DNA of 12,171 bases, from contig JAGLCH010000076.1 in the NCBI GenBank assembly GCA_023146355.1, forward strand, positions 1 to 12,171, given 5' to 3'. Source of the stretch: Bacteriovoracaceae bacterium (GTDB taxonomy: Bacteria > Bdellovibrionota > Bacteriovoracia > Bacteriovoracales > Bacteriovoracaceae). Positions within the stretch are counted from its first letter, which is position 1. Each line of letters opens with the position of its first letter. The notes under the pieces were generated by a model. It searched no databases, had not been told where the DNA came from, and worked only from the letters and a program-made list of their open reading frames with translations. Below, in pieces: positions 1-5,237 of this stretch. The position numbers were made by a program, and so were the translations under genes.

Positions 1-452
1 TCGCGCTATATTCTTTAATTCACAAACAGTTTAAATTCTCAGATGCTCATCTTTTAATCCCCGCCCTGGCATTATCTCACGGTATCGGAAGGATCGGATG
101 TTTACTCGCGGGATGTTGCTTTGGTAAAGAAACTACCTCCATCCTATCAATTCACCTTCATAATGCTTCTAGGCACCCTGTTCAGGCCTACGAATCGATT
201 GCCCTGATAGGCCTTTTCATTATTCTGCACAAGCAGATTATGGCGAAACTCAGGCCTTCTAATGTTATTTTCACCTACTTAATAGGCTATTCCCTGATCA
301 GATTTTTACTAGAATTTTTAAGAGGAGATAAAATTCGAGGCGTATATGCTTTGGGTATTTCATCCTCCCAGTGGATATCAATCACCATTGTACTGACTTT
401 AGGTATAGTGTTTTTTGTGCAAAAAGTGAGAGCAAAATATGACAAAGTCTAA
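1..452 (+). CDS. lgt: Prolipoprotein diacylglyceryl transferase family protein (Lgt), 5' end outside window
   Basis: Lgt is an inner-membrane enzyme that transfers diacylglycerol from phosphatidylglycerol to the lipobox cysteine of prolipoproteins. The reading frame is open from base 3, and 149 C-terminal residues are visible; full family members are about 260-290. Family marks are a GIGRIG segment near residue 31 (the conserved Lgt Arg motif), RHPVQAYES near residue 60 (the HPTQLYE block), and RFLLEFLRGD followed by an S-S-Q-W-I-S-I segment before the last transmembrane helix. After GRIG the sequence reads CLLAGCCFGK instead of the classical GNFIN, so it belongs to the Cys-rich variant subgroup of PF01790. 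Hydrophobic stretches fit membrane helices. The ATG at 240 is internal and is not a separate gene. The stop overlaps the next gene by 14 nt, which suggests translational coupling. The family call is solid; that it is the cell's housekeeping Lgt is inferred. Confidence 0.85.
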   Translation, partial: ALYSLIHKQFKFSDAHLLIPALALSHGIGRIGCLLAGCCFGKETTSILSIHLHNASRHPVQAYESIALIGLFIILHKQIMAKLRPSNVIFTYLIGYSLIRFLLEFLRGDKIRGVYALGISSSQWISITIVLTLGIVFFVQKVRAKYDKV

Positions 453-1014
453 GGTATATACTCGCGGTGGAGATAAAGGTAAAACTGGCCTTGTCAGTGG
501 GACTAGAGTTTCAAAGGGGTCTATTCGTCTAGGTCTCTATGGAGAAGTCGACTCCCTAAACTCACAGATTGGTTTAATGATTTGTGAGCTAGAAAATGAA
601 AAAATCTTTTTGAACGATATTGAGTTCTTTATTAAGATCCAGCGCAAATTATTTGATATGGGGAGTCTGCTTGCCTGCGAAGCAGAACACCACGAAAAAT
701 ACAAACTCAACTCATTTACTTCAAAACATGTATTAGAGATAGAAGAAAAAATTGATCTCTACGATAATCAGTTGGAACCGATGACTGCATTCATTCTTCC
801 CGGTGGGTCTCGCGCTGCCTCTGTTGGACATATTTGTCGAACAACTTGTCGAGGATTGGAACGAAAACTAGTCGAGTATTATGAGTCGGGTGAAGATACT
901 TTGTCTGATCACATGATGGAGTATGTTAATCGCCTATCTGATTTTCTATTTGTCTACTGTCGTTACATCAATAAGAAAAATGGGATTAAAGAAAAGAATT
1001 GGATGTCGCACTAG
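439..1014 (+). CDS. Cob(I)alamin adenosyltransferase, PduO type
   Basis: The product (191 residues) should transfer the adenosyl group of ATP to cob(I)alamin, making adenosylcobalamin in the cytoplasm for B12-dependent mutases, ribonucleotide reductase or similar. The whole length matches PF01923. The N-terminal ATP-binding segment is YTRGGDKGKTGL (7-18), followed by YGEVDSLNSQIG (34-45). The PGGS segment is at 121-124, and the signature R-x-x-C-R-x-x-E-R is at 134-142, with Arg138 and Glu141 at positions known to be important in this family. NRLSDFLFVYCRY (164-176) is the C-terminal helix. The length is normal. The start lies inside the lgt gene with a GTGAGAG purine stretch about 8 nt upstream, so the two are probably translated together. 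The lgt pairing has no obvious metabolic logic. Type (PduO rather than CobA or EutT) is clear from the motifs; the substrate system it serves is not visible. Confidence 0.93.
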   Translation: MTKSKVYTRGGDKGKTGLVSGTRVSKGSIRLGLYGEVDSLNSQIGLMICELENEKIFLNDIEFFIKIQRKLFDMGSLLACEAEHHEKYKLNSFTSKHVLEIEEKIDLYDNQLEPMTAFILPGGSRAASVGHICRTTCRGLERKLVEYYESGEDTLSDHMMEYVNRLSDFLFVYCRYINKKNGIKEKNWMSH

Positions 1015-1026
1015 CTTCTTTTCTTT
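988..1026. terminator. Candidate bidirectional hairpin between convergent genes
   Basis: AAAGAAAAGAA (988-998) and TTCTTTTCTTT (1016-1026) are perfect 11-nt inverted arms around a 17-nt loop. The hairpin spans the stop codon of the adenosyltransferase gene and ends just before the stop of the convergent gene at 1032. The stem is AT-rich, with two G-C pairs, so it would be a weak terminator; the 3' arm doubles as a pyrimidine tract. It is the only termination-like structure between these convergent genes. Confidence 0.4.
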
Positions 1027-1031
1027 GAGAT

Positions 1032-2228
1032 TTATTTGATCAGTGCGCTGATTATTCTGTGGACCTCTTTTGAAACGAGATCTTTCTTTTTAGCGCGATC
1101 AAGTTCTGTTGCCGCAGCAGCTCTTTCTTTATTGCTGATTCTTCCACTTACTGCCCTAGATATTGTCTCAAGAGCAATAGGCAAATAGGGTAATTTTTCA
1201 TTTCTCCATGGGCAAGAAAAATAGGCACTGTCATCCTCTTCTCCTGTTATCTGGTAAGCCTCATCTATTGAGTGGGCCAGCAGCTCTCCCGCAGCAAAAA
1301 GAAGGTCAGACTCTAGTTCAGACTCATCTCGAGAGAGATCAAAATAAAGGCGATCGTACAATCCCTCTGCGATAAGTTCTTGGTTTGAAGATGGAATCAC
1401 AACACTTAAGAGAGAGTTTGCAACTGAAGAAAGTATCGGGTTTTTGGCGAAAATTTCGGAAAGTTTTTTTGTGGTTGCATCCATTTGGTCGCAGTGCGAC
1501 TCATCAGATGGAAGAACCTGAATTACTTTTCCAGTGGCCGTTTTAAAACTCCACTGATTTTTATTAATTTGAAGAAATGTTGTCTCAGCATTTTCATCAA
1601 TACCAAGAACCTCACCATTATGGTCTATTTCCGACACCGGAATTGAAGGGTATAGTTCAAAGCTTTGTTCAAACTCTACAACCTTACAGCTGTCGGTGAG
1701 GTAAATTCTATTTTCATAGTCCCCAAGTGCAGGATGGGCATTATATAAAAATGCAGTCTCACACTCAAACTCCTCGCTTGGAAAGTGGACATAATAAAAC
1801 GATAATATTTGAGATTCCATTAGAGAAATAAGTGCCATTGATGCGTCAGAAACGTTTACTTCTTCATTCAACATATCATTAAAAGCACCAGCAAATGGTG
1901 TTTTTGTCCAGGCCTCTTCCAGTTCAACAAATCGTTCTTCTTGACTAAAAAGATCTTCATCTTCTGAAAGGCCACCATCTTCTTGGTCGTAGTGGAGTTC
2001 TAAAATATAAAAGAAATCTTCTACTGATTTAAGCCAAAAATGTTTTAGTGGAGAATAAATCTCAGCTTCAGTCGAAAAAATTAACTTGTAAAGAGTTTGA
2101 TGAAAGTCATCTGTAAGAAGATCACTATTGAAATCAATCTTAAGATACTCACGTAAATCTTCGACCTTATCGCTATAAGTGGCCTGAAGCTCAGAGGAGA
2201 GAGGTTTGACAATTTCGCTAATATTCAT
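1032..2228 (-). CDS. Hypothetical acidic protein, 398 aa
   Basis: I do not recognise this protein with confidence. It has 398 residues, no signal peptide and no transmembrane segment, so it is probably cytoplasmic. Strongly acidic stretches occur at 82-106 and 299-308, and the C-terminal tail (362-398) is basic and probably helical. Start choice: an upstream in-frame ATG (2264) lies inside the tRNA terminator. The ATG at 2228 has AGGTG five nt upstream, and I prefer it. The C-terminal third (about 268-345) loosely follows the layout of HExxH-type peptide hydroxylases: a VVIP segment, then L-L-A-H at 316-319, then a C-P-W-R segment at 339-342. The HExxH itself is not intact; it reads H-S-I-D-E at 319-323, so this resemblance is a guess. 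It is convergent with the adenosyltransferase and lies downstream of tRNA-Asn on the same strand, possibly depending on read-through. Confidence 0.75.
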   Translation of the reverse strand: MNISEIVKPLSSELQATYSDKVEDLREYLKIDFNSDLLTDDFHQTLYKLIFSTEAEIYSPLKHFWLKSVEDFFYILELHYDQEDGGLSEDEDLFSQEERFVELEEAWTKTPFAGAFNDMLNEEVNVSDASMALISLMESQILSFYYVHFPSEEFECETAFLYNAHPALGDYENRIYLTDSCKVVEFEQSFELYPSIPVSEIDHNGEVLGIDENAETTFLQINKNQWSFKTATGKVIQVLPSDESHCDQMDATTKKLSEIFAKNPILSSVANSLLSVVIPSSNQELIAEGLYDRLYFDLSRDESELESDLLFAAGELLAHSIDEAYQITGEEDDSAYFSCPWRNEKLPYLPIALETISRAVSGRISNKERAAAATELDRAKKKDLVSKEVHRIISALIK

Positions 2229-2233
2229 GGCAG

Positions 2234-2238
2234 CACCT
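2234..2238 (-). promoter_or_regulatory. Shine-Dalgarno site that decides the start at 2228
   Basis: On the minus strand AGGTG lies five nt before the ATG at 2228. The alternative in-frame ATG at 2264 sits within the tRNA terminator stem/U-tract and has no comparable site. Confidence 0.5.
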
Positions 2239-2249
2239 GTGTTTATGGC

Positions 2250-2282
2250 AAAAAAAAAGGCCAAGAAGAATCTTGGCCTTTT
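2250..2282 (-). terminator. Intrinsic terminator of tRNA-Asn
   Basis: On the minus strand an 11-bp stem (AAAAGGCCAAG pairing with CTTGGCCTTTT, six-nt loop at 2266-2271) runs into a T-tract of nine (2258 to 2250). It begins ten nt after the tRNA CCA end, so it terminates the tRNA transcript. The flanking A/T runs could also allow function on the plus strand. Confidence 0.88.
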
Positions 2283-2291
2283 AAATAAAGA

Positions 2292-2366
2292 TGGCTGGGG
2301 TGGAGGGGATTGAACCCACGACCAATAGATTAACAGTCTACTGCTCTACCACTGAGCTACACCCCA
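2292..2366 (-). tRNA. tRNA-Asn (anticodon GTT)
   Basis: The minus strand folds into a full cloverleaf of 75 nt. The acceptor arms TGGGGTG/CACCCCA pair perfectly, followed by discriminator G and an encoded CCA. The D arm is GCTC/GAGC with a seven-nt loop, and the anticodon stem GTAGA/TCTAT (one G-T pair) closes the loop CTGTTAA with anticodon GTT. The T arm is GTGGG/CCCTC around TTCAATC, with one T-T mismatch at the second pair. CCA is genome-encoded. A near-perfect promoter lies immediately upstream and an intrinsic terminator immediately downstream, so it is a single-gene transcription unit. Confidence 0.97.
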
Positions 2367-2380
2367 ATATCCTTAGTAAT

Positions 2381-2409
2381 TTTATAAGTATATTTCAGTT
2401 TTTTGTCAA
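2381..2409 (-). promoter_or_regulatory. Sigma70-type promoter of tRNA-Asn
   Basis: On the minus strand the -35 TTGACA (2409-2404) and -10 TATAAA (2386-2381) are separated by exactly 17 nt. The expected start of transcription, about seven nt further, gives a leader of roughly 7-8 nt before the mature tRNA 5' end at 2366. This is the best promoter in the window. Confidence 0.85.
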
Positions 2410-2416
2410 TTGAATG

Positions 2417-2445
2417 TTGAAAATATTTAATTTCATGTCTTTATA
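2417..2445 (+). promoter_or_regulatory. Candidate sigma70 promoter for the gene at 2558
   Basis: TTGAAA (2417-2422), a 17-nt spacer and TTTATA (2440-2445). An overlapping TATAAA lies at 2442. It would give a leader of about 100 nt for the downstream hypothetical gene. It sits back to back with the tRNA promoter. AT-rich sequence makes chance matches common. Confidence 0.4.
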
Positions 2446-2494
2446 AACAAATATTTACGATCTGCGAGTCATATAGTTGAGTTTTCTGCTCAGG

Positions 2495-2516
2495 TTATCG
2501 CGATAGTTGCCGATAA
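2495..2516. repeat. Inverted repeat in the leader of the gene at 2558
   Basis: TTATCG (2495-2500) and CGATAA (2511-2516) are inverted arms around ten nt. The left arm also belongs to a ten-nt perfect palindrome, TATCGCGATA (2496-2505). It lies about 50 nt downstream of the candidate promoter and about 40 nt before the start codon. It could be an operator or leader hairpin; nothing proves either. Confidence 0.3.
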
Positions 2517-2557
2517 GTTTAATGAGTTGTGCCCTTAAGCACTGAGAGAGGATGCAA

Positions 2558-3127
2558 ATGAAAACAAATTTATCAATTTTCCGTATTTTACGGCTGATTA
2601 CCCCAGAGGAGATCGAGGAACTTACATCGAGCTCCACAGGTGGTGCTCAGGAGTCATTAACTAGCCTTATGCTCAGTCAATTGGCCAATTTTGATGCTGT
2701 AGGACATTCAGATGAAGATGACAGTGGAGCTAAGATTCTTCCCTTCAATATGGCCGCTGGTAAAAAGAGTAAGCGCGCTCGCGACTCAATTGATGACGAA
2801 ATTGAGGGCCATAGCAAAAGAGCGGAAGAGGCAGAAACTCGCAGAGAAGAGGCAATTCGGCTTGCCAGTGAAAAAAGTGTTCAATTTAATGGAGGTAGCG
2901 TTGCTTTTGATGAGGAGGTTCAGCTTGATGAAAAGCTCGATACTTCGGTCTTTATCTTGGCAGAACAGCGTAAACTCAAAAAATCTCAAGAGAGATTAAA
3001 AATTAAGGAAGTGATTGGACTCTATCAAAAGAATGCAGCAGTATCTGTGGAGCAGGAAAAAAAGGTCAATGAAGATATGAGTAAGTCTACTTATTCTGGA
3101 ATTTTGATCAATCGCAGAAGATTTTAA
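2558..3127 (+). CDS. Hypothetical protein with charged helical segment, 189 aa
   Basis: I do not recognise a family. The protein has 189 residues, no signal peptide and no membrane segment. Residues 1-20 (MKTNLSIFRILRLITPEEIE) look like an amphipathic segment. A Ser/Thr/Gly-rich linker follows, then an acidic patch (HSDEDD) and a KILPF motif near 59-63. A long, highly charged region from about 75 to 105 (EAETRREEAI) and another around 135-150 are likely helical, perhaps coiled coil. The C-terminus is basic (INRRRF). Start choice: ATG at 2558 has GAGAGAGG ending six nt upstream, whereas the ATG at 2552 is almost on that site. It is preceded by a 190-nt intergenic region with a candidate promoter and followed by a hairpin shared with argB. 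It is monocistronic. A structural or adaptor role would be a guess. Confidence 0.72.
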   Translation: MKTNLSIFRILRLITPEEIEELTSSSTGGAQESLTSLMLSQLANFDAVGHSDEDDSGAKILPFNMAAGKKSKRARDSIDDEIEGHSKRAEEAETRREEAIRLASEKSVQFNGGSVAFDEEVQLDEKLDTSVFILAEQRKLKKSQERLKIKEVIGLYQKNAAVSVEQEKKVNEDMSKSTYSGILINRRRF

Positions 3128-3154
3128 AGGTCACATGATATATTCCAAAGAAGT

Positions 3155-3181
3155 AAAAAAGGGAGCTTAAAAGCTCCCTTT
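3155..3181. terminator. Shared terminator between the gene at 2558 and argB
   Basis: GGGAGC (3161-3166) pairs with GCTCCC (3173-3178) around TTAAAA, extended by AAA/TTT pairs. The run of six A at 3155-3160 becomes a T-tract on the minus strand, making it strongest for the argCB transcript whose coding end is at 3187. On the plus strand only TTT follows, so it is weaker for the upstream gene. Confidence 0.82.
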
Positions 3182-3186
3182 GATAT

Positions 3187-3999
3187 TTATTGGATAATTG
3201 CTGTCCCAACGCTGCCGGGTTTTTCGATCTCTTTTAGAAGGGTCTCCGGATTAGCAGTATTGGCGATGTGGAAACTTTCCATTCCTGCCTCTAAAAGCTT
3301 AAAGCCCTCTTCAATTTTGGGAATCATTCCACCTTGAATTATTCCTTCAGAGATGAGTTCCTTCGCTTGTGCCATATTTATGCAAGCATAGCGCGAACTT
3401 AAATCTGAAATATCTTTAAAGACGCCACCAATTGCCGTAACGAGCACAACTTTTTTGGCATTCACTTTTCTTGCTACCCAAGTCGCAATAGTATCAGCGT
3501 TAATATTAAGCATCATCCCATTTCCATCGCTTGATAGAGGATTGATAACAGGAATGAAGCGTTTTTCAAGTAAGTGGTTGAGTAGGGTTGGATCAATATC
3601 ATCCACATCCCCTACATGGCCAAAATCCACCTTCTCTCCATTGCTGCCTGAGACCACTTTTGGAGGTCTCTTATGCGCCTTAACAAGGCCAATTCCGCTA
3701 ACTGCAGCTGCAGGAAGGCCGCGCTCATTTAGGATATTCAGCACGTTGGAATTAACAATTCCAGGAAGAACCATCTTCATTATCTCTAAAGTTTTTTCGC
3801 AGGTGACACGACGGCCACCTACCATATTGGGCTCAATTCCCATCTTCTTAGATAATTCAGAAGCAATTGGTCCTCCGCCATGAACGAGAATAATATTTTC
3901 GCCATGATCGTGAAGCTTCTTAACTGAGTCAGCTAGATTTGCAATTTGTTCAGGAGATTGAGTTACTTCTCCTCCAAATTTAATAACAATGCAGCTCAT
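3187..3999 (-). CDS. argB: Acetylglutamate kinase
   Basis: ArgB phosphorylates N-acetyl-L-glutamate with ATP, the second step of arginine synthesis, in the cytoplasm. The whole protein (270 residues) fits the amino-acid kinase fold. Visible marks are IKFGGE (6-11) with Lys7, the glycine-rich VHGGGP (39-44), R-V-T near 64-66 in the substrate-binding block, GHVG (127-130), NINADT (165-170) and GGMIPK (223-228) with the conserved Lys228. Start choice: ATG at 3999 lies two nt after the argC stop, typical of coupled translation; an upstream in-frame ATG at 4011 overlaps argC. Neither has a clear Shine-Dalgarno site. The chain begins directly at the first strand of the fold, so the N-terminal helix of arginine-inhibited hexameric enzymes is absent. 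This suggests, but does not prove, an arginine-insensitive form. It forms an operon with argC. Confidence 0.95.
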   Translation of the reverse strand: MSCIVIKFGGEVTQSPEQIANLADSVKKLHDHGENIILVHGGGPIASELSKKMGIEPNMVGGRRVTCEKTLEIMKMVLPGIVNSNVLNILNERGLPAAAVSGIGLVKAHKRPPKVVSGSNGEKVDFGHVGDVDDIDPTLLNHLLEKRFIPVINPLSSDGNGMMLNINADTIATWVARKVNAKKVVLVTAIGGVFKDISDLSSRYACINMAQAKELISEGIIQGGMIPKIEEGFKLLEAGMESFHIANTANPETLLKEIEKPGSVGTAIIQ

Positions 4000-4001
4000 A
4001 A

Positions 4002-5054
4002 TTATGGCCAAATGCCGAAGTCATCTAGTCCTGCCTGCTCATCAATTCCAAACATGAGGTTCATGTTTTGGATTGCTTGGCCAGATGCGCCTCTTACGAG
4101 ATTATCGATGGCACAAATAGCAGCAAAAGACTTAGTTCCGTTTACTTCTTCGCGAAGACTCCAGCCAATTTCAACAGTATTAGTTCCTGCAATATTTACA
4201 ATTTCAGGGAAGGCCTTTGGACCAACTATACGGACACATGGAGATCCTTCGTAATAACTTCTATATGCTGCTTCAATCTGTTCAGGTGTGACAGAAGGGT
4301 CAACGTCAACAATCGCATTCGTGAGGATGCCTCTCGTTATGGGAGCTGACATTGGAATAAAATCTACGGAAATTTTAGTTCCACCTGCATCAGTTAGCGT
4401 TTGCTCCATTTCTGGTTGATGCTGATGAAATAATGGTTTGTATGATTTTAGGTTTCTTGACCTTAGCGGGTGGTGAGTTCCTGCCGATGGATACACTCCC
4501 CCTCCGGATGAGCCAGTTGGTGCAACGACTCTAATTTTTCCCTTTAAAAGGCCGGCATTTGCAAGCGGAAGAAGGCTTAACGCAAGTGCAGTTGGAAAGC
4601 ACCCAGGGTTAGCAATAAAGTTTGCTGTCTTAATTTGTTCACGGTTTAGTTCTGGAAGTCCGTACACAAAGTTTTTAATATTTTCAGGATTTGTATGCTC
4701 TGTGGCGTAGTACTTGTTGTATTCTGATACATCCTGAGTTCTATAGTCTCCTGAGAAGTCTACAATCTTTACGCCACATTTTAGAAGCTCGGGTACTTTG
4801 TGGTATGAAACCTTGTGTGGCAGGCAAAGAAATACAATATCTGCATTTTTTGCAACTTCCTCTGAAGTAAGATCTTCGAAAACATATGGAAGCTTATTTC
4901 CAAATGTTTTGTGAACTTCACCAATGTTTTTTCCAACATGGTCGATGCTCGAGATTCGTAAGATTTCTACATTTGGATGCTTTACTAGACGACGTACCAA
5001 CTCGGCAGCGGCGTAACCAGTTCCACCCATAATCGCGGCTTTAATTTTTTGCAT
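4002..5054 (-). CDS. argC: N-acetyl-gamma-glutamyl-phosphate reductase
   Basis: ArgC reduces N-acetylglutamyl-5-phosphate with NADPH to the semialdehyde, the third step of arginine synthesis. The 350-residue length is normal for the long type. The Rossmann motif is GGTGYAAAELV (10-20). The catalytic cysteine is Cys152 in NPGCFPTA, and the conserved His/Glu block is HQHQPEME (210-217). Conserved SAPITRGIL follows near residue 235. The loop usually written SGxSGAGR is replaced by TGSSGGGVYPSAGTHHP (180-196). THHP-R at this place reminds me of the LysY branch of the family, which acts on LysW-bound aminoadipate or glutamate. The adjacent kinase, however, looks like true ArgB, so I keep argC. AGGGGG lies four nt before the ATG. 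It is the first gene of argCB, divergent from the glutamine synthetase gene. Confidence 0.94.
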   Translation of the reverse strand: MQKIKAAIMGGTGYAAAELVRRLVKHPNVEILRISSIDHVGKNIGEVHKTFGNKLPYVFEDLTSEEVAKNADIVFLCLPHKVSYHKVPELLKCGVKIVDFSGDYRTQDVSEYNKYYATEHTNPENIKNFVYGLPELNREQIKTANFIANPGCFPTALALSLLPLANAGLLKGKIRVVAPTGSSGGGVYPSAGTHHPLRSRNLKSYKPLFHQHQPEMEQTLTDAGGTKISVDFIPMSAPITRGILTNAIVDVDPSVTPEQIEAAYRSYYEGSPCVRIVGPKAFPEIVNIAGTNTVEIGWSLREEVNGTKSFAAICAIDNLVRGASGQAIQNMNLMFGIDEQAGLDDFGIWP

Positions 5055-5087
5055 TTTGCCCCCTGATCTAGCTTAGATGATGGTTAT

Positions 5088-5107
5088 ATTGATAAAAATA
5101 AGTCAAT
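5088..5107. promoter_or_regulatory. Candidate operator (inverted repeat) upstream of argC
   Basis: ATTGA (5088-5092) and TCAAT (5103-5107) are inverted arms enclosing an AT-rich core of ten. The element lies 34-53 nt upstream of the argC start in the 183-nt divergent region. Its size and AT-rich centre resemble the ArgR (ARG box) layout, but the arms do not match the usual TGAAT/ATTCA core exactly. On the minus strand it contains TTGACT, a possible -35 element, though no good -10 follows at 17 nt. Regulation by arginine is an inference only. Confidence 0.28.
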
Positions 5108-5237
5108 TTGATGTTTAGTAAATATATCTGACTTTAAGGCAGTTGGGCAAAGCTTTTGAGTCATTTTTTTGCAAAGGAATTGATTAAACTAGCCGATAGG
5201 TCAGCATAATCTATTACCAAGCATTAGGGGGTATTAT

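Noticed and set aside
240..452. A separate 70-residue gene starting at the ATG at 240
   Set aside because: The same frame is open back to base 3 and the upstream part carries clear Lgt motifs, so the ATG is internal.
2455..2637. A 60-residue minus-strand open frame between the tRNA promoter and the gene at 2558
   Set aside because: Overlaps the start of the plus-strand gene with its good ribosome site; no features of its own.
3455..3883. Long open frame on the plus strand opposite argB
   Set aside because: It lies wholly antisense to a clearly conserved argB; its translation is Ser/Pro/Thr-rich with no family features and no ribosome site.
3946..4349. Plus-strand open frames opposite argC
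   Set aside because: They are antisense shadows of argC; the composition is not protein-like and argC motifs are unbroken.
5138..5160. Possible sigma54 promoter upstream of the glutamine synthetase gene
   Set aside because: GG and GC dinucleotides do not fall at the required 12-nt offset; no TTGCA-like half is in place.
5180..5210. Sigma70 promoter TTGATT ... CATAAT for the glutamine synthetase gene
   Set aside because: The spacer is 19 nt and the matches are partial; the true promoter probably lies in 5110-5230 but I cannot place it.
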